Assembly (NCBI GenBank): GCA_964624465.1
Contig: CAZUZD010000013.1
Span: 1-45,890 of the forward strand
Reading direction: 5' to 3'
Length of the DNA stretch: 45,890 bases
Source: CAZUZD01 sp964624465
Lineage (GTDB): Bacteria; Planctomycetota; Planctomycetia; Isosphaerales; Isosphaeraceae
This document shows, one piece after another, positions 8,075 through 16,716 of the stretch. The translations under genes and the position numbers were made by a program. The notes under the pieces are model-generated. The model did no database searches. It was not told the DNA's origin and worked only from the letters and a program-made list of their open reading frames with translations. Positions within the stretch are counted from its first letter, which is position 1. The number at the start of each line of letters is the position of its first letter.

Positions 8075-8546
8075 CGTCAATCTCCCGGGTCAAGTTCGCG
8101 GGACCGCTCGCGGCCCGGCGGTGGTCCCGGCCCACCCGCCCGTCGCAGGGCAATGGGTCGCCGGCCAGGCCGCGGGGCCGTGGTGCGCGAACTTGATCCA
8201 GGGTGGCCCGGGGTCGCCTTGCCGGTCGGGCAGGGCGAGGTGGGGCGGGCAAATCGTGCTAAGGTGGAGCTACGCCGCAACCTGGACCGGTGCGAAAAAT
8301 CGCCCGGTAGGCGGCCTAGTCCATCTTATCTGTCCCTCATGCTGCGCCGGATCGAAACCCGGATCAGCCTGGGCAGGAGTTAGCACCAGCGTCCACCTGA
8401 CGGTGGACCGGTTGCTGTGGCGTCGTAGGGCCCGTCCCTCAGCCACTCTGGATAAGATGCGCACCGAATTGGAATTGGTCCAAGGATAGCCTGTGACGCC
8501 GGGGGTCGTCAAGCAACGGCCCCCGGAATCCAGGCTCCTGCCCTGG
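8075..8546. other. Intergenic region upstream of thrC
   Basis: No gene is seen. A patch near 8310-8460 contains the inverted words CATCTTATC and GATAAGATG about 125 bases apart. A GC-rich hairpin lies at 8499-8526. No riboswitch or leader peptide was recognised, and no convincing promoter for thrC could be picked. Confidence 0.5.
8499..8526 (-). terminator. Hairpin downstream of the PEP-CTERM gene
   Basis: CCGGGGG and CCCCCGG pair across a 14-base loop, 20 bases past the stop of the PEP-CTERM gene. There is no T-run, so it is at best a terminator-like or RNA-stabilising hairpin. Confidence 0.3.
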
Positions 8547-9203
8547 TCAGGCGGCGGCCCGCGCCGCCCGCCGCTGCCGCCAACCGAGGAAGCCGGCGAA
8601 GCCCGCCGCCACGCCCAGCAGGACGTTCACCGAGGGCTCGGGGACGGCGGCGCCCGGCGAGACGGTGAAGCTGCCGGTGTTGTAGGAGGTCGAGGCGATG
8701 AAGAGGTTGCCGACGTCGGTCGTGTACGTCCGGGCGTAGTTGAACCCGCTGCCGGCCGAATAGGTTGCGATGGTGCTCAGGTTGCTCAGGATGTTCTCCC
8801 CGCTGATGTACGCCCCGAAGCCCTCCCCGGGGATCACCGAGTTGACGAAGTAGATCGACGCATAGTTCGCGATCGCCGCGTTGTAATCGCGCGACTGCAA
8901 CGACCAGTCGCCCGTCAGGTTCGCGGTCAGGGGCGAGGACCCGCTGGCGATCGAGATCGTGGGCGTCGGGATCTGGTACCAGACCGGGTATTCGCCGGCC
9001 TGGTACTGGATGTCGGCGGTGTCGGCCTCCGCGGAGATCGTCCACGAGGCGTTCGTGAAGGCGACGCCGTTGAGCGTGCCCGAGATGAGCCCGCCGCTCA
9101 GCTCGTACCGGCGCATGCCAGCCTGGGCGGTGTCCGACGCCGCCAGGCACGCGAGCAGGCAGATTCCAGCGGCCACGCCGCGATGGATGCGATGCACAAT
9201 CAT
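8547..9203 (-). CDS. Secreted PEP-CTERM protein, 218 aa
   Basis: An exported, probably surface-processed protein. Residues 1-28 are a signal peptide (GICLLACLAASDTAQA). The C-terminus has the PEP-CTERM sorting signal: the motif VPEPS, a hydrophobic helix (NVLLGVAAGFAGFLGW) and a basic tail RQRRAARAAA. In this system an exosortase is expected to cut at the PEP motif; no exosortase gene is in the window. The mature part is Ser/Thr/Tyr/Asn-rich and beta-like with no known catalytic motif. The ATG at 9203 is preceded by GGAGAG. A near-consensus promoter lies at 9378-9406, giving a ~165-base leader. The gene is monocistronic as far as can be seen. Confidence 0.85.
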   Translation of the reverse strand: MIVHRIHRGVAAGICLLACLAASDTAQAGMRRYELSGGLISGTLNGVAFTNASWTISAEADTADIQYQAGEYPVWYQIPTPTISIASGSSPLTANLTGDWSLQSRDYNAAIANYASIYFVNSVIPGEGFGAYISGENILSNLSTIATYSAGSGFNYARTYTTDVGNLFIASTSYNTGSFTVSPGAAVPEPSVNVLLGVAAGFAGFLGWRQRRAARAAA

Positions 9204-10007
9204 CGAGCACGCTCTCCGAGGGAAAAGGGGCTGGTTGCCCAACGGATCCGGGTGGACCACCACCCCGGATCGCACGAGTCACCGCCGGGCCACGCCGCCC
9301 GATGGTCTGCCGCGGACTGACACGGTCCGGGGGTCGACGAAGCCTCGTCGCTTCGCGTTCTTTGAAATCCATTTTGATGAATACGAAATTGGAAATGGCC
9401 TGTCAATTCTCCGGATCCTGCTTTTCAGGCCGCCGCCGGCCGGACCGCGCGATGGTGGGGCGTTCCGGGTCCGGGGGAGGTCGCCGGGGCGCACCGGCCC
9501 CAGCCCCGTGACGGCGCGACGGTCGCGATGCGAGCCGCCTGGGCTCGGAGCGCCGGGGCTGATCCGCAGCGGGCCCCGGAGCCAGGTCGCCGGGACGACC
9601 TGCCTGCCCCGTCGCGCTTCGACGGATCGTTGGAGGACGCGCCCGGTCTGCGGGCCGAGCACGACCAGGGCCCAGCGGTCGGTGTGGCCTGGATGCACCC
9701 CGGAGATCCGGTCGGCGGCGGAGACCCAGGTCCGGCCGACCGAGGTGCTCAGGTTCCGGCGGTTGCAGACGTCGCGCCCGGTCGACGTTCCGGGGCGGCC
9801 TGCGCATCTCGGGCGAAGCCCGGCAGGGGGGTGATCCGGAGGTGGCCCGGGAGCGTACAATCGGGGTGTGTCCACCTGGCCACGGATTGCGTCCGGGCTG
9901 GGGTGGGCGCGGGGCTGACCGGATCTCCCCATCCGGGCGGCGGGACCACGGCGTGCGACGAGCCGGATTCGGACTCCAGCCGGCCCTGCGGGGCGACGGA
10001 GCAGACG
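9204..10007. other. 800-bp divergent intergenic region
   Basis: It lies between the PEP-CTERM gene (-) and putA (+). No gene is convincing: open frames here are Arg/Pro-rich and have no homologue I recognise. An AT-rich island (9345-9415) holds a strong minus-strand promoter. A TACAAT element at 9856-9861 could be the -10 box for putA, without a good -35. Confidence 0.5.
9378..9406 (-). promoter_or_regulatory. Near-consensus sigma-70 promoter for the PEP-CTERM gene
   Basis: On the minus strand a perfect -35 TTGACA (9406-9401) and a -10 TATTCA (9383-9378) are separated by exactly 17 bases, in the only AT-rich island of this region. Transcription would start near 9371 and run into the PEP-CTERM gene after a ~165-base untranslated leader. 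Confidence 0.65.
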
Positions 10008-13000
10008 ATGGCCAGCGGTGCAGCGATCCGGGAGGCGGGGACAATCCCCGCGCCCGGGCAGGGGAATCCGGACGCCCTCGAGCGGCGGACCCGGGAGATC
10101 GGGCGCGAGCTGTTCGAGCGGATCGGGGGCGGGCCAAGACCCTGGCAGCGGGCCTGGTGGGATGACCGGCTCATGCGCCTGGGCATGGGCGATCCGGCCA
10201 CCAAGGTGCAGCTGTTCCGGTTCATCGACGCCCTGCCAATGCTCGAGGACCCGACCTCGGCGCGGCGGCACCTGCACGAGTACCTCGACGAGGCGGGACC
10301 CGGCGTGCCGGCCGTCGTGCGGCTGCCGCTGGCCCTGACGCCGCCGGGGCCGGTGGGCGACCGGATGATCGCGGGCCTGGCGCGGTTCGCCGCCACCCAG
10401 ATGGCCGGGCGGTTCATCGCGGGCTCAACGCCGGCCGAGGCGCTCCAGACGATCCTTGCCCTCCGCGAGCAGACGCTCGCCTTCACGGCCGACCTGCTGG
10501 GCGAGGCGATCATCAGCGACCGTGAGGCCGACGCCTATCAGGCCACCTGCGTGGAGCTGCTCGACGGCCTGGCGCGGCCGCTGGAGTCGCGGCCCGAGAT
10601 CCCTCAGATCGATCGCGGGCCCGACGGGCCGCTGCCGCGCTGCAACCTCTCGCTGAAGCTCAGCAGCCTGGCCGCCCGGTTCGACCCGATCGGCGCCGAG
10701 GGGGTCATCGACCAGGTGCTCGGCCGCCTGCGGCCGATCCTGCGACGGGCCCGCGCCCTGGGGGCCTATGTCCACGTGGACATGGAGCAGTACGCGTACA
10801 AGGACCTGACGTACACTATCTTCCGCCAGGTGCTCGACGAGCCCGAGTTCCGCGACTGGGAGCAGGTGGGCGTGGTCTGCCAGGCGTACCTGCCCGAGGC
10901 GCTCGGCGACCTGGAACGCCTGCGCGACTGGGCCGAGCGCCGCGGCACGCCGGTGACGATCCGGCTGGTGAAGGGGGCGTACTGGGACTACGAGGTGACC
11001 CACGCCCGCCAGCAAGGGTGGCCGATCCCCGTCTTCGGGCAGAAGTGGGAGTCGGACGCGAACTTCGAGCGGTGCGCCCGGTTCCTGATGGAGCACCACC
11101 GCTGGCTGCACCCCGCGCTCGGCAGCCACAACGTGCGGAGCCTCTCCGCCGCGCTGGCAGCGGCCGAGCAGTTCGCGGTGCCGCCGGACGCCTACGAGAT
11201 CCAGATGCTCTACGGCATGGGCGACGCCTTCCAGGGCGCGTTCGTCGACCGCGGCCAGCGGGTCCGGGTCTACACGCCGTATGGAGCGATGCTGCCAGGC
11301 ATGGCGTACCTCGTGCGCCGGCTGCTGGAGAACACGTCCAACGAGTCGTTCCTGCTGGCATCCAGCTCGGGCAAGGTCACCGTCGAAGATCTGCTGCGCA
11401 ACCCGGAGGAGGTCGGTGCGATGTGGGGCCGTTCGCGATCGAAGTCCACGACCAACGGCCACGCCGCCGCCGCGGCCGAGCTGCCGCCGTTCGCCAACGA
11501 GCCGCTGACCGACTTCACCCGCGAGCCGAATCGCCAGGCGATGCGGACCGCGCTCGACGCCGTGCGGCCGAAGCTCGGCCTCGACATCCCGCTCGTGATC
11601 GCCGGCCGTGAGCTCACGACCGACGACCGCCTCGACTCCACCGACCCCGGCCGCACCGACCGCCTCGTCGGCCGCACGTCGCGGGCCCGCGAGGAGCACG
11701 CCGATCAGGCCCTGACCGGCCTGCGGGCCGCCTTCACGACCTGGTCGGCCACGCCGGTCGCCGAGCGGGCCGCCGTGCTGGTGCGGGCCGCGGCGCTGAT
11801 GCGTCAGCGCAAGTTCGAGCTCGCCGCCTGGGAGGTCTTCGAGTGCGCCAAGCCCTGGCGCGAGGCCGATGCCGACGTCGCGGAGTCGATCGACTTCTGC
11901 GAGTTCTACGCCCGCGAGATGATCCGCCTCGACCGCGCCGACCACCGCGACGTGCCCGGCGAGACGAACGCCCTGGAGCACCTCCCGCGCGGTGTGGCCG
12001 TCGTGATCCCGCCCTGGAACTTCCCGCTGGCGATCCCCTGCGGCATGGTCGTCGCCGCGCTGGTGGCCGGCAACACGGTGGCGCTGAAGCCCGCCGAGCA
12101 GTCGCCGGTGATGGCCTGGCACCTGGTGCAGATCCTCCGCGAGGCCGGCCTGCCCCCCGAGGCGCTGGCGTACCTGCCCGGCGTGGGCGAGGAGGTCGGC
12201 GCCGCGCTGGTGGCCGACCGGCGCGTCGACCTGATCGCCTTCACCGGCTCGCGCGCCGTCGGCCTGCTGATCAACCGCCAGGCCGCGCACACGCCGCCGG
12301 GGCAGGACCACGTCAAGCGGGTGATCGCCGAGATGGGGGGCAAGAACGCGCTCATCATCGACGACGACGCCGACCTGGACGAGGCGGTCGTCGGCACCCT
12401 GCAGAGCGCCTTCGGTTACGCCGGCCAGAAGTGCTCGGCCTGCTCGCGGGCGATCGTGCTCGACCGGGTCTACGACGCCTTCGTGCACCGGCTGGCCGAG
12501 GCCGCCCAGGCGCTCGTCGTCGGGCCGGCCGAGGAGCCGGGCACCGACGTCAATGCCGTCATCGACGCCGAGGCCCGCGCCCGGATCCTGGAGTATCAGG
12601 CGCTGGCCCGGTTCGAGGGCCGCGTCATCGCCCGCATCGATGTCGGCGGCCTGGCCGCGCTCGGCAATTACGTCTCGCCGCTGATTGTGGCCGACGTCGA
12701 CCCGACGGCGCGGCTGGCCCAGGAGGAGATCTTCGGCCCCGTGCTGGCGGTCATCCGAGCGGCCGACCTCGACGAGGCCATCCGGATCGCCAACGGCACC
12801 GAGTACGCGCTCACGGGCGGCATCTACAGCCGCAGCCCAGCGAACATCGCCCGCGTGAAGCGCGAGTTCCGGGTCGGCAACCTGTACATCAACCGCACGA
12901 TCACGGGCGCCCTGGTGAACCGCCAGCCCTTCGGCGGCTTCAAGCTCAGCGGCATCGGCACCAAGGCCGGCGGCCCCGAGTACCTCCGCGAGTTCCTGCT

Positions 13001-13085
13001 GCCCCGCACCGTCACCGAGAACACCATGCGCCGCGGCTTCGCCCCCGAGGCCGAGGTCGCCATCGGCGCCGCCGGCGGCGCGTGA
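10008..13085 (+). CDS. putA: Bifunctional proline dehydrogenase / delta-1-pyrroline-5-carboxylate dehydrogenase, 1025 aa
   Basis: It oxidises proline to glutamate in two steps. The N-terminal proline dehydrogenase barrel (about 45-475) shows RLVKGAYWDYE, LGSHNVRSL, YEIQMLYGMGD and the FAD/substrate motif RRLLEN (437-442). The C-terminal aldehyde dehydrogenase (about 525-1010) has PPWNFPLAI, FTGS (745-748), the general-base Glu775 (EMGGKN) and the nucleophile Cys809 (AGQKCSACSR). It has no N-terminal ribbon-helix-helix DNA-binding domain and no long C-terminal extension, so it is the shorter non-regulatory PutA type. The ATG at 10008 has GGAG upstream and begins where homology begins. A possible -10 TACAAT lies at 9856. 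It appears monocistronic. Confidence 0.96.
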   Translation: MASGAAIREAGTIPAPGQGNPDALERRTREIGRELFERIGGGPRPWQRAWWDDRLMRLGMGDPATKVQLFRFIDALPMLEDPTSARRHLHEYLDEAGPGVPAVVRLPLALTPPGPVGDRMIAGLARFAATQMAGRFIAGSTPAEALQTILALREQTLAFTADLLGEAIISDREADAYQATCVELLDGLARPLESRPEIPQIDRGPDGPLPRCNLSLKLSSLAARFDPIGAEGVIDQVLGRLRPILRRARALGAYVHVDMEQYAYKDLTYTIFRQVLDEPEFRDWEQVGVVCQAYLPEALGDLERLRDWAERRGTPVTIRLVKGAYWDYEVTHARQQGWPIPVFGQKWESDANFERCARFLMEHHRWLHPALGSHNVRSLSAALAAAEQFAVPPDAYEIQMLYGMGDAFQGAFVDRGQRVRVYTPYGAMLPGMAYLVRRLLENTSNESFLLASSSGKVTVEDLLRNPEEVGAMWGRSRSKSTTNGHAAAAAELPPFANEPLTDFTREPNRQAMRTALDAVRPKLGLDIPLVIAGRELTTDDRLDSTDPGRTDRLVGRTSRAREEHADQALTGLRAAFTTWSATPVAERAAVLVRAAALMRQRKFELAAWEVFECAKPWREADADVAESIDFCEFYAREMIRLDRADHRDVPGETNALEHLPRGVAVVIPPWNFPLAIPCGMVVAALVAGNTVALKPAEQSPVMAWHLVQILREAGLPPEALAYLPGVGEEVGAALVADRRVDLIAFTGSRAVGLLINRQAAHTPPGQDHVKRVIAEMGGKNALIIDDDADLDEAVVGTLQSAFGYAGQKCSACSRAIVLDRVYDAFVHRLAEAAQALVVGPAEEPGTDVNAVIDAEARARILEYQALARFEGRVIARIDVGGLAALGNYVSPLIVADVDPTARLAQEEIFGPVLAVIRAADLDEAIRIANGTEYALTGGIYSRSPANIARVKREFRVGNLYINRTITGALVNRQPFGGFKLSGIGTKAGGPEYLREFLLPRTVTENTMRRGFAPEAEVAIGAAGGA

Positions 13086-13152
13086 GTCCGTCGGCTCCGT
13101 CCCTCGCCCATCGGGTGCCTCCGCGACCGAGGCAGCCACCGGGCGGGGATAC

Positions 13153-13183
13153 GGGCCTTCCTCTATGACCTAATGGAAGGCCC
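13153..13183 (+). terminator. Hairpin downstream of putA
   Basis: GGGCCTTCC and GGAAGGCCC form a perfect 9-bp stem with a 13-base loop, 67 bases after the putA stop. No T-run follows, so intrinsic termination is uncertain. Confidence 0.4.
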
Positions 13184-13216
13184 GAACTCCAGCGTCGGAT
13201 CAACCGACTTTTCTCC

Positions 13217-13473
13217 GTGTTCGTAGGGCGGATCAGCGCCAGCGTCATCCGCCGGGACGCGGCGGTGGCCTCCCTCCTGGCGAGGTGGATTGCGCCGCAT
13301 CCTGCGGCTGATCCACCCGACAGGAGCACCTTCTGAGGTAGGGTGGATCAGCGTCAGCGCAATCCACCGGGACGGCTCGGAAGCCGACCGCGTGACCCGG
13401 CCGATGGGCCAATCGAAGGGTGTCCCCTGCGAGCCCGGCGGATGACGCTGGCGCTGATCCGCCCTACGAACAC
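13217..13473. repeat. Perfect 40-bp inverted repeat enclosing further palindromes
   Basis: Bases 13,217-13,256 are the exact reverse complement of 13,434-13,473. Each arm contains GTAGGGCGGATCAGCGCCAG followed by CGTCATCCGCC, itself a palindrome with a GGCGGAT/ATCCGCC stem. Between the arms lie two diverged copies with GGTGGAT/ATCCACC stems at 13,284-13,317 and 13,338-13,368. There is no transposase or open frame inside. The layout resembles REP/BIME clusters or a non-autonomous element. Confidence 0.85.
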
Positions 13474-13567
13474 CGGGAGCGACCGAGCTGCCCCGGACAC
13501 GCCTCACGGGACGCCACAAGCCCTCCAATCCAGGCCCGTGGGCGGCTCAACGGGAGGGCACGCCGGC

Positions 13568-14071
13568 TCAGCCGGCCTGGCGCTGGACGCCGCGGCGGCG
13601 GGGGGTGGTGGGGGCGGCGAAGCGGGCGATCCGGGGGGCGACGACGGCCTCATAGTCGCGGTAGCGGATCCGCAGGCCCTCGTGCCGCAGGTTCCCCTCG
13701 ACGACGATCTCGCCGCCGGCCGCCAGGCTCACGTCGACGACCGTCGGCAGGCCGTACAGGTGCCCGAACGGCGGCAGGGCCCCGCGCTCGCAGTCGGCGA
13801 ACACGGCCTCGACCTCGTCCTCGCTGGCCAGCCGCACTTCCGAGCCGGCCACGCCCAGCACGGCCGCCAGCCGGGGCAGGTCGAGCCGGTGCGTCGCCGG
13901 CACCACCGCCAGGGCATAGCCGGACTCCCCGGCCCGCACCAGCACCGCCTTGGCCACCCGCTGACCCGGCACCCGCAGGCTCTGCGCCAGCTGCGACGCC
14001 GTCGGCGCCGGCGGGTGCAGCAATACGCTGAACGGGACGCTCCGACCCCTCAGGTATTCCCGGATGTCCAT
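13568..14071 (-). CDS. YbaK/ProX-type aminoacyl-tRNA deacylase domain protein, 167 aa
   Basis: A stand-alone trans-editing domain expected to hydrolyse mischarged aminoacyl-tRNA. The whole length matches the YbaK/prolyl-tRNA deacylase fold: an N-terminal REYLRGRSVPFSVL strand-helix, VAKAVLVRAGESGYALAVVPA with the conserved Lys, and the GALPPFGHLYGLPTVVD loop with the usual G-x-x-P-P-F-G pattern. It has an Arg-rich tail. The start at 14,071 is the natural N-terminus of the family. It is convergent with putA and divergent from the RNase P RNA gene. The specific tRNA substrate cannot be told from sequence. Confidence 0.85.
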   Translation of the reverse strand: MDIREYLRGRSVPFSVLLHPPAPTASQLAQSLRVPGQRVAKAVLVRAGESGYALAVVPATHRLDLPRLAAVLGVAGSEVRLASEDEVEAVFADCERGALPPFGHLYGLPTVVDVSLAAGGEIVVEGNLRHEGLRIRYRDYEAVVAPRIARFAAPTTPRRRGVQRQAG

Positions 14072-14229
14072 GGCCGCTCGCTCCGCAGGGGGGTGGGACT
14101 CTGGCTCGTGCTGGAATTATAGCTGCTCTGGGAGGAATGGGAAATTTGGCTAAAGAATTCTGGTTGGTGGGTCGGGCGGGGGTGGGGGGCTTCCCTGAAA
14201 CTGGCGTACCGTGGGGCCGGGGCGGGGCG

Positions 14230-14235
14230 TAGAAT
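14230..14235 (+). promoter_or_regulatory. Candidate -10 box for RNase P RNA
   Basis: TAGAAT lies seven bases before the first base of the inferred P1 helix of the RNase P RNA, the spacing expected for a -10 element. No good -35 was found 17 bases upstream. Confidence 0.4.
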
Positions 14236-14242
14236 GGGGGTG

Positions 14243-14721
14243 GAGTGAGTCGTGGCGGAGCGGACGGTCGCTCCGGCGCCCGGCGGCGAGCGATCGCGGC
14301 CGGGGTCGTGCCGGGGAGGAAAGTCCGGACTCCGCAGGGTGCGGTGGTGGGTAACGCCCACCGCCCGGGGCCGCCAAGGCGTCGGGTAGGGACAGTGCCA
14401 CAGAAAACAGACCGCCTCCGGGGGGCCTCGGCCCGCCGGCGGTAAGGGTGAAACGGTGAGGTAAGAGCTCACCAGCAGGTCGGGTGACCGGCCTGGCTTG
14501 GTAAACCCCACCGGGAGCAAGGCCAAATAGGGGAGCAGGGGCCCGGCACGCGACCTCGGTCGTGGTCCGGGCGCCACGGGTCGGCCCGGCCCGTCATCGA
14601 CTCCCGGGTAGGTCGCTTGAGGCGTCGGGAGACCGGCGTCCCAGAGAAATGACCGTCCGGCGGCGGGGCCTCGGCCCGGCCGCTGACAGAATCCGGCTTA
14701 CAGCTCCGCCACGACTCCTCC
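14243..14721 (+). ncRNA. rnpB: RNase P RNA (class A), about 479 nt
   Basis: The catalytic RNA that trims tRNA 5' ends. Universal motifs occur in order: GAGGAAAGTCCGGACTCC, ACAGTGCCACAGAAAACAGA, GGTAAGGGTGAAACGGTG, GTAAGAGCTCACCAG, GGTAAACCCCACCGGGAGCA with AGGCCAAATAGG, GGTCGCTTGAGG, AGAGAAATGACC and ACAGAATCCGGCTTA. Helix P1 pairs GTCGTGGCGGAG (14,249-14,260) with CTCCGCCACGAC (14,704-14,715). The segment between the AAATAGG and GGGTAGG motifs is about 75 bases, much longer than the ~30 of E. coli, because of an enlarged hairpin at 14,541-14,572. The ends are inferred from P1 and could shift a few bases. Confidence 0.97.
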
Positions 14722-14735
14722 AGCCTTCCAGTTCC

Positions 14736-14756
14736 GGTTCGGTTTCCGACCGAACC
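14736..14756 (+). terminator. Hairpin 3' of RNase P RNA
   Basis: GGTTCGGT and ACCGAACC form a perfect 8-bp stem with a five-base loop, starting 15 bases after the P1 helix ends. No T-run follows, so it is a terminator-like or 3'-processing hairpin. Confidence 0.4.
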
Positions 14757-14997
14757 CCCACGGCGACCGTCCCCGGGCGGTCGGGCGTGGTCCGCTTTCG
14801 AGCAAAAACTTGCCCGGGCCGGGCCGGTGACGCACCATCAGGTCAGCGCCGGGGGCAGCCGATCGCACGTCGAGGTGCGGTTGACACGATCGCCTGCATG
14901 CATTTTTTTGAGCACACCGCTTGCTTCGGGGGCGGCGGGCTCTCATGATGAGTGCATGCACTGACGGCGATCAGGCCGCCGCGAAGGGGGGTCGAGG

Positions 14998-15282
14998 ATG
15001 GACTCGGAGATCGTCGTCAACGGCGCGATCGTGGACTCCTGGGTGGAGCCGGCCGGGGCCCGCACGCGCTCGGCCTCGCGGCTGGTGCTGCAGGTGGCGC
15101 CCCGGGGCTGCCCGCGCGAGCTGATGATCGTCGAGGCCTCGGCGCTGCTGGTCCCGGACCAGGGGTGGTTCGAGGACCTGCGGTCGAACCTCTGCCACGG
15201 CAACTCGGTGGCGGTGGTCGGGCGGCTCTCGGAGCTGGGCTGGCTCAACGCCACCGCGCTGGAGATCGGCCTCGACGTCTGA
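14998..15282 (+). CDS. Hypothetical small protein, 94 aa
   Basis: The family is not recognised. The protein is beta-rich (MDSEIVVNGAIVDSWVEPAG, then LVLQVAPRG, LMIVEASALLVP, NSVAVVGRLSELGWLNATAL). The pattern is suggestive of an OB-like barrel, but this is a guess. The start is backed by GGGGGGTCGAGG directly upstream. Promoter-like TTGACA lies at 14,881-14,886 with a T-rich stretch after it, and short palindromes at 14,895-14,962 lie between it and the RNase P RNA. It precedes the sdh operon by ~250 bases on the same strand. Confidence 0.65.
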   Translation: MDSEIVVNGAIVDSWVEPAGARTRSASRLVLQVAPRGCPRELMIVEASALLVPDQGWFEDLRSNLCHGNSVAVVGRLSELGWLNATALEIGLDV

Positions 15283-15371
15283 GCCCGGTCGGTTCCGACC
15301 CGGCCCCAGCCGGTCGCGGGTGTGCGACCGGCGTAGCCGGCCCGCGGGCGCGGGCTTTCGGCGGGGCCCCC

Positions 15372-15401
15372 TTGACCCTGACCCCCCGGGGCTCCTACAA
15401 A
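15372..15401 (+). promoter_or_regulatory. Candidate promoter of the sdh operon
   Basis: TTGACC (15,372-15,377) and TACAAA (15,396-15,401) are 18 bases apart, matching the consensus at five and four of six positions. The predicted start lies ~120 bases before sdhC. Confidence 0.4.
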
Positions 15402-15530
15402 CAGTCCAGTGTGACGAGGCCAACCGTCCGCTCCGACGTGAGCGGTCGCTCCGGTCGTCGGCCGGGGGTGCTGCCGGCGCCGGGGGTGTCACGAACCGCC
15501 CGAGCCTCATCCCCCGAGATCTTTTTTGAC

Positions 15531-16079
15531 ATGTCGCAAACTGCACGCGTGCCCCAGCCGTACCGGCCGGGGCTCTGGACCCGGCTCGCCGAGGGCCTGC
15601 GGTACAAGGGAGGCATCGGCCAGCATTCCTGGCTGCTGCACCGGGTCACCGGCGTCGGGATCCTGATCTTCCTGACGATCCACATCATCGACACGTTCTT
15701 CGTGGTCGCCTACCCCGGGCTCTACGATCACACGCTGAGCATCTACGGCGGCCGCGTGCCGTTCATCACTGGCGCCGACGGCCAGCCGGTCTACTTCTGG
15801 CCGCTGCGCTGGGCGTTCCGGCTCAGCGAGCTGGGGCTGATCGCCTGCGTGGTCTTCCACGCCATCAACGGCGTGCGGGTGGCCATGGTCGACCTCTGGC
15901 CGGGCGCGGCCCGGTACCAGCGGCAGATGTTCCAGTGGGTCCTGATCACGTTCCTGGTGATCATGCTGATCACCTCGTACTTCGTGTTCATGCCGCTGTT
16001 CCAGGCGCCCGAGTTCTGGAAGGTCCCCGCCGAGCCTGCCGCTCCCGCCCCGGCCCCGGTGACCGCGGCCGCCCGCTGA
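15531..16079 (+). CDS. sdhC: Succinate dehydrogenase cytochrome b subunit, 182 aa
   Basis: A membrane anchor of complex II, passing electrons from succinate oxidation to quinone. Three helices are visible (about 36-59, 95-118, 134-156). His37 (SWLLHRVTG), His51 and His110 (HAINGVR) are candidate haem ligands. The C-terminus is an Ala/Pro tail. The ATG at 15,531 follows a T-rich stretch; upstream in-frame sequence is not conserved-looking. It is followed on the same strand by a second membrane subunit, the flavoprotein and the iron-sulfur protein, a standard complete operon. Confidence 0.9.
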   Translation: MSQTARVPQPYRPGLWTRLAEGLRYKGGIGQHSWLLHRVTGVGILIFLTIHIIDTFFVVAYPGLYDHTLSIYGGRVPFITGADGQPVYFWPLRWAFRLSELGLIACVVFHAINGVRVAMVDLWPGAARYQRQMFQWVLITFLVIMLITSYFVFMPLFQAPEFWKVPAEPAAPAPAPVTAAAR

Positions 16080-16222
16080 GCCCCGCCCGGCCCAGGCCGG
16101 CCCCGCGTCGATCGGGGCCGCCGCTGGCCCCGCGCGGGCGGGCCAACCGCCCGCCCGCCCGCTCGCACACTGCGTCCCGCACACGATCCTCGCCCAATAG
16201 CAAGCACAAGGACTGGCGTCCG

Positions 16223-16716
16223 ATGGCATCGCGTCGCGTCAAGCCCTCCGGGGGCTTCGAGCTCTGGTGGTGGTACTTCATGCGGGTCTCGGGCCTGGTG
16301 CTGGTCTTCCTGGCGCTGGGGCACCTGACGATCACGCACATCATCAACAACGTCGAGGTGATCAACTACCACTTCGTCGCCAACCGCTGGGCCAACCCGA
16401 AGACGGGCGTGATCTGGCGGCTCTGGGACCTGACGATGATCAACCTCGCCGTGCTGCACGCCTTCAACGGCCTGCGGCAGATCCTGGCCGAGTACATCAC
16501 CCGGCCGGGCAGCCGCAAGCTCGCCAGCACCCTGATCTGGATGGTCGCCATCTTCCTGATCGGGATCGGCTCGTTCGCGATCCTGAACTTCCAGAAGGAT
16601 GAGGCGTACCTCGAGCGGTTCTACGAGGTGAACCCCGAGCTCCGCGAGGCCGCTGAATCGGCCGCGACCCCTTCCCCGTCCGCCCCGGCCCGCCCGAGTG
16701 TGGTGGCACGCCAGTC

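Larger units (their letters stand above)
13086..13567. other. Palindrome-rich intergenic region
   Basis: No gene. It contains a 9-bp-stem hairpin just past putA and four GTAGG/GGTGG-type palindromes (13,223-13,253; 13,284-13,317; 13,338-13,368; 13,437-13,467). The outer two belong to a perfect 40-base inverted repeat. Confidence 0.75.

Noticed and set aside
8075..8546. Riboswitch or T-box leader upstream of thrC
   Set aside because: No known riboswitch core, threonine-rich leader peptide or terminator/antiterminator pair could be made out.
10425..13139. 900-codon open frame opposite putA
   Set aside because: Antisense shadow of putA: low-complexity composition and no recognisable motifs.
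13217..13473. Complete insertion sequence bounded by the 40-bp inverted repeat
   Set aside because: The interior is 177 bases with no transposase frame and consists of more palindromes; no target-site duplication was evident.
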